This document shows positions 24,668 through 32,364 of a stretch of 64,000 bases of DNA, one piece after another (positions within the stretch are counted from its first letter, which is position 1; every line of letters begins with the position of its first letter). The notes below the pieces were generated by a model. The model worked only from the letters and a program-made list of their open reading frames with translations, was not told the origin of the DNA and made no database searches. The position numbers and the translations under genes were made by a program. The DNA is taken from positions 1-64,000 of the forward strand of contig JAJUJQ010000010.1 of NCBI GenBank assembly GCA_029265255.1, given 5' to 3'. Source of the DNA: Spirochaetota bacterium. Lineage in GTDB: Bacteria; Spirochaetota; Spirochaetia; Treponematales; Rectinemataceae.

Positions 24668-25897
24668 TTAAAGTGTCAGATTGCCCAGTACCGCTGGATG
24701 GCGAGCGCCGGTCACGGCAGGAATATTGCCAGGCTGTCCCATCAGCGCGAGATGGCCAAGGACCGCAAAGGCGATGGCTTCGCGAGCGGATGAGGGAATA
24801 CCGAAATCCTCACTGGTATGGACTGACACTGAATTCGTCAGGCGTTCCCGTATCATTCGAAGGAGGGTTTTGTTATACGCGCCGCCGCCGCAGACGATAA
24901 CTTGATGAATCTCTGCGCGTGGAAAGACAAAATCTCTGTAAGAGCGGACGATAGATTCTGCGGTAAACGCGGTGGCGGTAGCGATGAGATCGTCCATACC
25001 GATGTGCGCGCCATCGGCTTTCTGCAGCAGCGCGTCGACAAAGGTACTGCCGTATACCTCTCTTCCCGTGCTTTTTGGCGGTGGTGTCAAAAAATAAGGG
25101 TCCTGCATCAACAGGTCGAGGAGAAACGCTGATACGGTGCCTGACGCCGCGTAAATGCCATCTGGATCATATTGATGGCGGCCATTGGTTTTTCTTCGCA
25201 CCAGTTCATCAATAATCATATTTCCGGGGCCGGTGTCGAACGCGTAGATTTGGGAAGGGTTTGCGCCTGCGGGAATGACTGTCGCGTTCCCTATGCCGCC
25301 GATATTCTGGACAATACGGCCTTTTGAGGCGTCCCCATACAGGAATGCGTCCACAATGGGCGCGAGCGGCGCTCCTTCTCCTCCTGCGGCCATGTCACGC
25401 GACCGAAAATCATGGACCACAGGAATGCCAGTTCTTTCGTAGAGAACCGCAGCGGAACCAATCTGAAGAGTTCCCTTTATTTCCATCAATCCATCAGGAC
25501 CGGGCATTGCCAGTGGAATGGGCGCGTGCCATATCGTCTGGCCGTGCAGGCAAAGCGCGTCTATCTTTTCAGGCGGCAGGCCGCAGAGTTCGAGGAGCTT
25601 CTGTACGGCCCGCGCGTACCATTCAGCGAGTGCGAAGTGGGCATAGACCAGCGCGTCGATCCGAGCGATTGCCGGATCGCACAGCGCCATAAGCTGCTGC
25701 TTGAAGTCATGCGAATACGGCATTGATACTGATCCTTTGAGGTCAATGCGCGAAATAGACGATAGGTCTGGTGCGTGGAGTTCCACAAGCACAGCATCGA
25801 TGCCGTCGAAGGAAGTTCCAGACATAATGCCGATGAGCGTGTGCACATCAGAGTGCTGATAATTTTCCACAAGATTCCTGCCGGTTTTCAATTTCAT
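24668..25897 (-). CDS. anmK: Anhydro-N-acetylmuramic acid kinase
   Basis: Phosphorylates and hydrolyses 1,6-anhydroMurNAc to MurNAc-6-phosphate during peptidoglycan recycling. Motifs: GIMSGTSFDGIDAVLVEL at the N-terminus, LCLHGQTIWHAP, NIGGIGNATVIP, FDTGPGNMIIDELV and CGGGAYNKTLL, all in the AnmK order. 409 residues; the first about 17 (MKLKTGRNLVENYQHSD) exceed the E. coli protein. The start at 25897 has GAGGTAACC upstream. It heads the minus-strand run that includes the peptide transporter. Confidence 0.95.
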   Translation of the reverse strand: MKLKTGRNLVENYQHSDVHTLIGIMSGTSFDGIDAVLVELHAPDLSSISRIDLKGSVSMPYSHDFKQQLMALCDPAIARIDALVYAHFALAEWYARAVQKLLELCGLPPEKIDALCLHGQTIWHAPIPLAMPGPDGLMEIKGTLQIGSAAVLYERTGIPVVHDFRSRDMAAGGEGAPLAPIVDAFLYGDASKGRIVQNIGGIGNATVIPAGANPSQIYAFDTGPGNMIIDELVRRKTNGRHQYDPDGIYAASGTVSAFLLDLLMQDPYFLTPPPKSTGREVYGSTFVDALLQKADGAHIGMDDLIATATAFTAESIVRSYRDFVFPRAEIHQVIVCGGGAYNKTLLRMIRERLTNSVSVHTSEDFGIPSSAREAIAFAVLGHLALMGQPGNIPAVTGARHPAVLGNLTL

Positions 25898-25969
25898 ACG
25901 CGAGGTTACCTCTTCGATAAGAATAGCACATATTCACATGGCAGGTGCAGCACGCGCGAATTCTTGCTA

Positions 25970-26020
25970 TTCGATAGTCACATAATAGCTTGCAGTGTTC
26001 CCCTTCTGGTTCTTGGCTTC
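25970..26020 (-). other. Untranslated remnant of the GGDEF C-terminus beyond an amber codon
   Basis: After the TAG of the diguanylate cyclase (26021-26023) the same frame stays open for 17 codons, giving EAKNQKGNTASYYVTIE, then TAG. GGDEF domains normally end with DKALYxAKxxGRN, so the first TAG replaces the conserved Tyr codon (TAT/TAC to TAG) and this stretch is the lost terminal strand. Confidence 0.75.
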
Positions 26021-27289
26021 CTACAGGGCTTTATCAACCCGGTCGATGATTCTATCCAGATCTCTGTCCTCTCTGGTGCAGGAGGTGACACCCAGACTCG
26101 CAGTGATATGAGCGATCCCTTTGTCGGTAGGGATTTCAAGCTTCTCGATGCTGACGCGGAGGCGTTCCGCTACCGATATCGCGGATTTAAGCGGTGTGTG
26201 CGGAAGGACGACTAAAAATTCGTCTCCTCCCCACCGCACGACAATATCGTCATTTCGTAATGCCTGCAAAAGTATCTCTACGGTTTTTTTCAAGAAATCA
26301 TCTCCCGTCAGATGTCCAAATGTATCGTTGATATGTTTGAAGTTATCTAGATCAATCAGGATGAATGATGTCTCATCTGCGAAACCCTTGGAAACATTAA
26401 ACGAAGCGGCGAGAAAATCATAAAAATAGTGTCTGTTATAAGCATTGGTAAGCCGATCGGTAATAGCCATCTTTTTGACTATTTCCAACGCAGAGCCAAG
26501 CTCCGTTATACTGCTCTGGAGATTGTAAAAAATCAGGCGATAGGGCGTCGCGATTCCAGTTTCCAAAATGGCGCGATAAAGGAAGATAAACGAAACAATT
26601 TTGAGAATATGCCCAGAGAAATTGTATATATCATAGACATGCCTATAGAGAGTAAAGGCGAATTCGGACGCCATCGCGGCAATGAATGAAATGACAATCC
26701 ATATGAGGATCATGCGGTCAAAGCTCGACCGATTTCTATAGAGAGAAAAGATCGCTCCTCCGAATAAAACAATGATGATGTATTCACTTACAATTTTAAA
26801 TTGTGTAAGTCCTTTCCCTTCTACGAAACAATCGGGGAATCGCCGCGTAAAAATCAGGAACAAAATAATTGTGGTAATTCCTCCAATGGCAGTGAATTCT
26901 ATATAATTGTTCAGTTTTTTTCTCAAGAATAACGGCGCGCAAAAATACGTCGCGGCATGGAGATATCGCGCGCTGATCCAGAGCTGCGTTGGCAGATTGG
27001 CGTCGAATTCGGGGAACACATTCATGCCTTTGTACGCCAGTGTATGAAGGAGATCAAGAAATGAGACAAAAAGCATAGCGTTTCCAATAAAGATCAGGTA
27101 GTCGTTTTTGCTATACGGTTTTGCGTGCAGCGCGATCATGAATATTGAAAAACTTACTACTATGCTAAAGAATTCAGCGAGCGTGTGGAACAGCAGAAAA
27201 CGGTATTGCGAAAGCAGAAGCAGCGCCGCGATAGATGCGATAATCATATAGGAACCGATAAGATAATTAATTATCTTTTTAGTATTCAT
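26021..27289 (-). CDS. Membrane diguanylate cyclase (MASE3-like sensor + GGDEF), C-terminally truncated
   Basis: 422 residues. The N-terminal about 240 form a MASE3-like membrane sensor (FHTLAEFFSIVVSFSIF, SARYLHAATYFCAPLFLRKK, about eight helices). The GGDEF domain follows: ITDRLTNAYNRHYFYD, FILIDLDNFKHINDTFGH, and an intact active site at residues 354-358 with the inhibitory RxxD site (Arg345-Asp348). It should make c-di-GMP. The frame stops with TAG right after DKAL, where the family continues with Tyr and about 15 more residues, so activity or stability may be reduced unless the codon is read through. Divergent from the dehydrogenase gene. Confidence 0.88.
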   Translation of the reverse strand: MNTKKIINYLIGSYMIIASIAALLLLSQYRFLLFHTLAEFFSIVVSFSIFMIALHAKPYSKNDYLIFIGNAMLFVSFLDLLHTLAYKGMNVFPEFDANLPTQLWISARYLHAATYFCAPLFLRKKLNNYIEFTAIGGITTIILFLIFTRRFPDCFVEGKGLTQFKIVSEYIIIVLFGGAIFSLYRNRSSFDRMILIWIVISFIAAMASEFAFTLYRHVYDIYNFSGHILKIVSFIFLYRAILETGIATPYRLIFYNLQSSITELGSALEIVKKMAITDRLTNAYNRHYFYDFLAASFNVSKGFADETSFILIDLDNFKHINDTFGHLTGDDFLKKTVEILLQALRNDDIVVRWGGDEFLVVLPHTPLKSAISVAERLRVSIEKLEIPTDKGIAHITASLGVTSCTREDRDLDRIIDRVDKAL

Positions 27290-27323
27290 TGCACCTCACT
27301 CTTTATTTAATCAGAATTATATC

Positions 27324-27345
27324 TTATAATTATTACAAATTATAA
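27324..27345. repeat. AT-rich inverted repeat in the divergent promoter region
   Basis: Arms TTATAATT (27324-27331) and AATTATAA (27338-27345) are perfectly complementary around a 6-nt spacer. They lie between the divergent cyclase and dehydrogenase genes. Could be an operator, though AT-rich palindromes also arise by chance here. A TATAAT hexamer at 27402-27407 is a candidate -10 for the rightward gene. Confidence 0.4.
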
Positions 27346-27439
27346 AGTGCAGAAACACAAAGGTCATTTGTGTAATTGCATTCTCATTCCGATATAGGAT
27401 ATATAATATTGCATTATATTCCTCAGGAGCATGATTGAC

Positions 27440-28318
27440 ATGTCGTCACAAACCATAGGATTCATCGGCCTCGGTGTTATGGGGAGCGCGATGGCAGGGC
27501 ACCTTCGGGCATCGGGAAAGCGATTGCTTGTCTATTCCCGCACAAAGAGCAAGGCGCAGCTGCTGCTGGATGCTGGCGCGGAGTGGCGGGATCGGCCGCG
27601 CGACCTGGCCCGCGAATGCGATGTGATCTTTACCATGGTGGGATATCCTTCCGATGTGGAAGAGATCTATTTTGGCCCAGATGGGCTGATCGAGCACGCG
27701 AAACCCGGGGCTGTACTGGTGGACACGACGACGTCGCGTCCAGATCTCGCGGTACGTATTCATGATGCAGCAAAGGCCCGTGGACTCGCGGCGCTGGACG
27801 CGCCGGTTTCCGGAGGAGATATCGGGGCACGGAATGCCACGCTGACCATCATGGTCGGCGGTGATGAGGATGTCTTTCAAAAGGTAAAACCGCTCCTGGA
27901 GGTCATGGGAAAAACTGTGATCCGCCAGGGGGGCGCGGGTGCCGGTCAGCATACCAAGATGGCAAACCAGATCGCGGTAGCCGGCAACCTGCTCGGCGCG
28001 GTTGAAGCGATCACCTACGCGGAGCGCGCGGGGCTTGATCCCCGGCAGGTTCTGCTCTCGATTGGTGGAGGGGCGGCGGCGAGCTGGCAGCTTTCCAATA
28101 ATGTGCCGCGCATGCTGGACGGCAATTTCGATCCAGGATTTTATGTAAAGCATTTTTTAAAGGATCTTCGGATTGCGCTCGATGCCGCGCGTTCCATGCG
28201 TATCGAGCTTCCGATGCTCGCGCTCGCGGAACGGCTCTTTGTAAAGATGGTTGATTCAGGCATGAGCGAACTCGGGACGCAGGCGCTGTACCTTTTATAC
28301 TCGCGAGGGATGCTGTAA
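27440..28318 (+). CDS. 3-hydroxyisobutyrate dehydrogenase-family NAD(P) oxidoreductase
   Basis: Beta-hydroxyacid dehydrogenase. The NAD(P)-binding GFIGLGVMGSAMAGHL is at the N-terminus, the substrate motif DAPVSGGDIGARNATLTIM in the middle, and the catalytic Lys in GAGQHTKMANQI. Members reduce or oxidise short hydroxyacids (tartronate semialdehyde, hydroxyisobutyrate, succinic semialdehyde); the substrate cannot be set from sequence. AGGAG at 27425-27429 has proper spacing to ATG 27440, whereas ATG 27431 is too close. 292 residues. Confidence 0.9.
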   Translation: MSSQTIGFIGLGVMGSAMAGHLRASGKRLLVYSRTKSKAQLLLDAGAEWRDRPRDLARECDVIFTMVGYPSDVEEIYFGPDGLIEHAKPGAVLVDTTTSRPDLAVRIHDAAKARGLAALDAPVSGGDIGARNATLTIMVGGDEDVFQKVKPLLEVMGKTVIRQGGAGAGQHTKMANQIAVAGNLLGAVEAITYAERAGLDPRQVLLSIGGGAAASWQLSNNVPRMLDGNFDPGFYVKHFLKDLRIALDAARSMRIELPMLALAERLFVKMVDSGMSELGTQALYLLYSRGML

Positions 28319-28385
28319 GCAAAGAACAGAATCATGATAATATTACTATAGTATTTGTATTCAGCATCACAATATTGGTGAATTG

Positions 28386-31300
28386 ATGATAGTTGATTCG
28401 GAAGAATTGGCAATTCGAGCGCTGCAGCTTACTGGCGAGTGGCGAGATCGTTTTATGACCTATCGAGGTCATTTCCCTTTCAGCGAAAAAAAACGGTGTA
28501 TGGAGGAGCTGGCTGGGCTATTTAGCGCGGATGTCAGCTTTGTCATCAATAATCAAGAGTCCTTGGGCGGCTCGCTGTATGGTTATGTTATCGCGGCGTG
28601 GGAGAAAGAGGGTGTCCCAGCCCTGATGGAAGGATCTGAGCCGGTCTATGTGGATTTTATGGCCGTCGGCTTTCATGAGTGGCTGCCTTCGTTATTGGGC
28701 AATCGATGTATCCAATTGCATTGTGATGAGGTGCATGGTCGAGCTCGAAAATGGTTCATGGACTGTCATATTACCCACCTCGCAGTCTCTACGCTTATCG
28801 TCGATCATCATCTCTGGGGGTTTCTTTTTTTGGGACGTACCGGAGAGAAAGACCCTTTCAGCGACGCGGAACTGAAAATTCTGAACACTCTTTCGACAGC
28901 CGTACTGCTTTTGGTCTCGGAAGATGAATTGCGCATAAATCTGGAACGAGACAGCGCCTCGTGGAAGAGAATTTTTGCTTCCAAAGGCGTCGGGATTATT
29001 CGTCACATCGACGGCATAATTGTTGATATCAATGATACGGCGCTGCAAATTCTTGGAGCGCCATCAGCGGATTTCTATATAGGCAAATCGGTACTGGAAC
29101 AGGTTATTCATCCCTTGTGCAGGCCTATTTCTGCCCACCGGCTTGAGGATTTGAAAAAAGGAGCATTCTCGGTCAATCCGATTGAAGGCATATTGCGAAG
29201 ATATGATGGCTATCCGATTGATGTCATGCTGTCTGCCGCTGCCACCCGTGAAAACCACAAACTGATTGTCGATGTGGTTTTTACTGATATTTCAAAAATA
29301 AAGCAGCACGAACGACTTCTCAACGCCCTTATGTATATCAATGAAATAAGCAATGTGGAAGTTCGAGACTTCAATGACCTTGATTCAGCGATGAAAAACA
29401 TCATCAATACCCCGAGATTATTGTATCTGAACTGCAGATCCGGGGGGTTCGTGCACTTCTATAAGAGACCGGGTGTTTTTTCATTGGATACCATTGTCAA
29501 TTCCAGCCCATTATCTCCATATGTCTATTCAATCGATCGATTGCCCGCGGGTTTTGAACAGTGGCTCATCGGGCTGCTCCTGAGTCAGCATGCTGAGGGG
29601 ACTCCGCTAGCACTCCCCGATATTGGCATACAAATTCCTTCCGGATTTGAAGATCTGCAGCACCTCGCGATCGAGCCTCTGCTGCTGCAGGATAGAATTA
29701 TCGGAGTATTTTTCTGGTGTTTTGGATCTGATATCACACGAAAGGATATTGAGCGCGATGCGGAACGAAGAAAACAATTATCCGCGTCAATATCCAATGC
29801 AATCAGGTCAATGCTGTTGAAGCATGAAAATGAGGTAAAAAACAGGCATCTGGCCATTCTCAATCGCGCAAGTCTCAAGCTCAACTCTCTGTTTTCTCAA
29901 GAAGAAATAGCACAATCAACGCTCGATATCTTGTTTGAAGAGCTCAAATGGGCTCCATCAGTCATACGATTCAAGACGCGTTTTGGTGAACAGCTTGAGA
30001 CAGTCGGGTATCGATCTTGTTCAGAATTATCAGATGAGCAAAAAACACTCAAACTGGAAGCGATGAATCAGCAGATTCGCAGACCAGGACAGGGATTAAC
30101 CGGTCATGTTATACAAACAGGCCTTCCGTATCGTTCCTGCGATCTTGCTCATGATCCATTCTATTCCGAAACAGACAAGGGAATGAACTACGGTATTTAT
30201 GCGCCGATTATTATTGACGGACAATCGCAAGGCGCGATCGGTGTGGAGAGCGATTCATATGAATTCAGCGAACACGATCTGCGGCTACTGGTCTCGCTCG
30301 CTGAAATCGTCGCCATGGCACTGCGCTCGGCTCAGCTGATCGATGTTTATAAGGAACGAGTCAGATGGCTGGAAATGCTGCATGCAATCAGTGAGAGAAT
30401 TGAATATGACTCGGATCCCGTGACACTTTGCCAGTTTCTCGCGAAGCAGGCGGTGGAAACCATCGGAGCTGAATCAGCGGAAATACTCATACGAGAACCG
30501 GGTACAAATAGGCTCAAGCGCAGAGCCAGCATTGGGTGGCTTGATGGGACCGAATCAACAATCTCCGTGAATGATGGAAGCACAAGCATAACAAGTCTTG
30601 TGTTCAATACGGGGAAATCCTATATTTCCGCGAATTTGAAGGACGATGTTAATGTGTATGAGATGACGAGAAAATATCTTCCTGAAAATCAAGGCGCCGT
30701 GGTTGTGCCGATAAAGGATAGGGCAGATGTCATCGGCGTCTTCAGTTTCGCATTCAAGATACCTCTCCGCACTTCCGAAGAATTTATTGTTTTATTGGAA
30801 ATGTTCGGGTCCTATGCGGGGATCGCCATAAGCCGCGCAAACCTTGTAAAAGAATTGCAAGAGTCAAACCAGCAGCTTCGGGACGCCTATGACGCGACGC
30901 TGAGCGGATGGGCGCGCGCCATCGGCTTGCGAGATGATGAGACGCTCGGTCATTCAGCGCGGGTGGTTCAGATTGCGCTTGCAATAGGGAAGGCGATGAG
31001 ACTTGAGCCGGACCAGTTGGAAGACTTGAAGCGAGGCGCTTTGCTGCATGATATCGGCAAACTGGGCATCCCCGATCAGATTTTGCGCAAGCCCGGCCCG
31101 CTCAATCCCGAAGAAAGACGAATCATGGAAACGCACGCTTCCTTTGCCTACGAGCTTTTAATGCCGATCCAATTTCTTGAGCGCGCGCTCGTGGTTCCTT
31201 ATGCCCATCATGAGCGTTGGGACGGAACAGGGTATCCACGCCGGCTCAAGGGAGAGGAAATTCCCCTGCTGGCACGAATATTCGCGATCGCCGATGTCTA

Positions 31301-31454
31301 CGATGCCATGACGAGCCAGCGGCCCTACCGCGAGGCACACACCCACGAGGAAGCGCTGGAGTATATCAACGCTCAGAAGGGGGAACATTTTGACCCCGCC
31401 GTGATAGAGGCTTTCCTTAGCATTATCGATGAAGTAAGAGGAGAAAAAGAGTAA
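28386..31454 (+). CDS. Multi-sensor HD-GYP c-di-GMP phosphodiesterase (PAS/GAF/HD-GYP)
   Basis: About 1022 residues, soluble. The N-terminal about 180 contain a PocR/GAF-like sensory module (LHCDEVHGRARKWF, LFLGRTGEKDPFSDAELKI). A PAS-like domain follows (about 195-310), then three GAF or GAF-like domains (about 320-480, 490-650 and 660-815; PGQGLTGHVIQTGLPY and AVVVPIKDRADVIGVF mark two). The C-terminal HD-GYP domain is complete: HDIGKLGIPDQIL near residue 888 and HHERWDGTGYP near 941-951. HD-GYP proteins degrade c-di-GMP. I start at ATG 28386; TTG 28383 is equally possible with GGTG upstream. It sits close to a diguanylate cyclase. Confidence 0.9.
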   Translation: MIVDSEELAIRALQLTGEWRDRFMTYRGHFPFSEKKRCMEELAGLFSADVSFVINNQESLGGSLYGYVIAAWEKEGVPALMEGSEPVYVDFMAVGFHEWLPSLLGNRCIQLHCDEVHGRARKWFMDCHITHLAVSTLIVDHHLWGFLFLGRTGEKDPFSDAELKILNTLSTAVLLLVSEDELRINLERDSASWKRIFASKGVGIIRHIDGIIVDINDTALQILGAPSADFYIGKSVLEQVIHPLCRPISAHRLEDLKKGAFSVNPIEGILRRYDGYPIDVMLSAAATRENHKLIVDVVFTDISKIKQHERLLNALMYINEISNVEVRDFNDLDSAMKNIINTPRLLYLNCRSGGFVHFYKRPGVFSLDTIVNSSPLSPYVYSIDRLPAGFEQWLIGLLLSQHAEGTPLALPDIGIQIPSGFEDLQHLAIEPLLLQDRIIGVFFWCFGSDITRKDIERDAERRKQLSASISNAIRSMLLKHENEVKNRHLAILNRASLKLNSLFSQEEIAQSTLDILFEELKWAPSVIRFKTRFGEQLETVGYRSCSELSDEQKTLKLEAMNQQIRRPGQGLTGHVIQTGLPYRSCDLAHDPFYSETDKGMNYGIYAPIIIDGQSQGAIGVESDSYEFSEHDLRLLVSLAEIVAMALRSAQLIDVYKERVRWLEMLHAISERIEYDSDPVTLCQFLAKQAVETIGAESAEILIREPGTNRLKRRASIGWLDGTESTISVNDGSTSITSLVFNTGKSYISANLKDDVNVYEMTRKYLPENQGAVVVPIKDRADVIGVFSFAFKIPLRTSEEFIVLLEMFGSYAGIAISRANLVKELQESNQQLRDAYDATLSGWARAIGLRDDETLGHSARVVQIALAIGKAMRLEPDQLEDLKRGALLHDIGKLGIPDQILRKPGPLNPEERRIMETHASFAYELLMPIQFLERALVVPYAHHERWDGTGYPRRLKGEEIPLLARIFAIADVYDAMTSQRPYREAHTHEEALEYINAQKGEHFDPAVIEAFLSIIDEVRGEKE

Positions 31455-31461
31455 CACCTGC

Positions 31462-32304
31462 TTAAAGCTGCTGTCCTGTCTTCAACTTTTCTTCGAACCG
31501 CTCGAGTTCTTTTCCTTTCATCTGCGGAGCGTCGTTTGGTCTGTCGAGTCGCCGACGCAACTCTTCCATTTCAGGACCGGAAAAACGTACACCGTTCAGA
31601 ATGTGCCGCTCGAAGCTGTCGGTGGCGGCAGGCGCGACCGCACGTGTAATATCCAGAATGACGCGGGCGTATTCCCGGATTTCGCGCTGTGCGTGCGGAT
31701 CTAGGCGGAGCATTAAAAAGCGGAACAGATTGTGCAGATCGATTTGCCAGTACCATTCGGTGTAAAGGGACAAGGGGAGGGTGACGCGGGCGATTTCTCG
31801 CGCCAGCCCTAGGTCAAGAAGTCTACGGTAGGTGTCGTAGGCGGCAGCTGAGCCTTTCGACAAAAGATGACGGATGGTTTCTGCCGTATCGGAATCGAAA
31901 GGGATGGCGGCACGCCCCTGCTTGTTGTCTTCGCTCTGAGGGGCGAGGGTTTCGGCCTCGGGCAGGAAGAATTCATCTTTCATGACAGAGTAGCGGCCAG
32001 AGATTTCATTGACCCGTGCGGTTCGGTGGCGGATCCACTGACGCGCGACGAAGATCGGCAGCTTGATATGAAAGGTGAGTACGACTTGCTCGAAGGGGCT
32101 GGTATGTTCATGGCGCATGAGATAGTCGATCAGCGCGGCGTCTTCGCGGAAGCTGCGGGTACCCTCCCCGTAGGAAACGCGGGCGGCCTGGACGATGCGC
32201 GCATCGCCTCCAAGATAATCGACGAGACGGACAAAACCTTTGTCGAGCACGGGGAATTCGCGGTCGAGAAGCGCTTCTGCTTCCGGAACAATGCAGTGTG
32301 CCAT
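31462..32304 (-). CDS. thyX: Flavin-dependent thymidylate synthase
   Basis: Makes dTMP from dUMP with FAD and methylene-tetrahydrofolate. The ThyX signature RHRTARVNEISGR (RHRx7S) is intact, with ARVSYGEGTRSFREDAALIDYLMRHEHTSPFEQV upstream of it (family N-terminal block, quoted in part: HEHTSPFEQ). 280 residues, at the long end of the family, with a charged C-terminal helix. No ribosome site precedes ATG 32304. A -10 hexamer lies 6 nt upstream, so a leaderless mRNA is likely. Confidence 0.95.
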   Translation of the reverse strand: MAHCIVPEAEALLDREFPVLDKGFVRLVDYLGGDARIVQAARVSYGEGTRSFREDAALIDYLMRHEHTSPFEQVVLTFHIKLPIFVARQWIRHRTARVNEISGRYSVMKDEFFLPEAETLAPQSEDNKQGRAAIPFDSDTAETIRHLLSKGSAAAYDTYRRLLDLGLAREIARVTLPLSLYTEWYWQIDLHNLFRFLMLRLDPHAQREIREYARVILDITRAVAPAATDSFERHILNGVRFSGPEMEELRRRLDRPNDAPQMKGKELERFEEKLKTGQQL

Positions 32305-32310
32305 AAGGGC

Positions 32311-32316
32311 ATTGTA
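32311..32316 (-). promoter_or_regulatory. Extended -10 element directly upstream of thyX
   Basis: Minus-strand TGCTACAAT (an extended -10 of TGn type) ends 6 nt before the thyX ATG, placing the transcription start at the start codon. No -35 box is evident. Confidence 0.55.
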
Positions 32317-32364
32317 GCAGAAAGCGGCGACTTTGGGAGCCCGATATGGTAGTATCGAATCATC

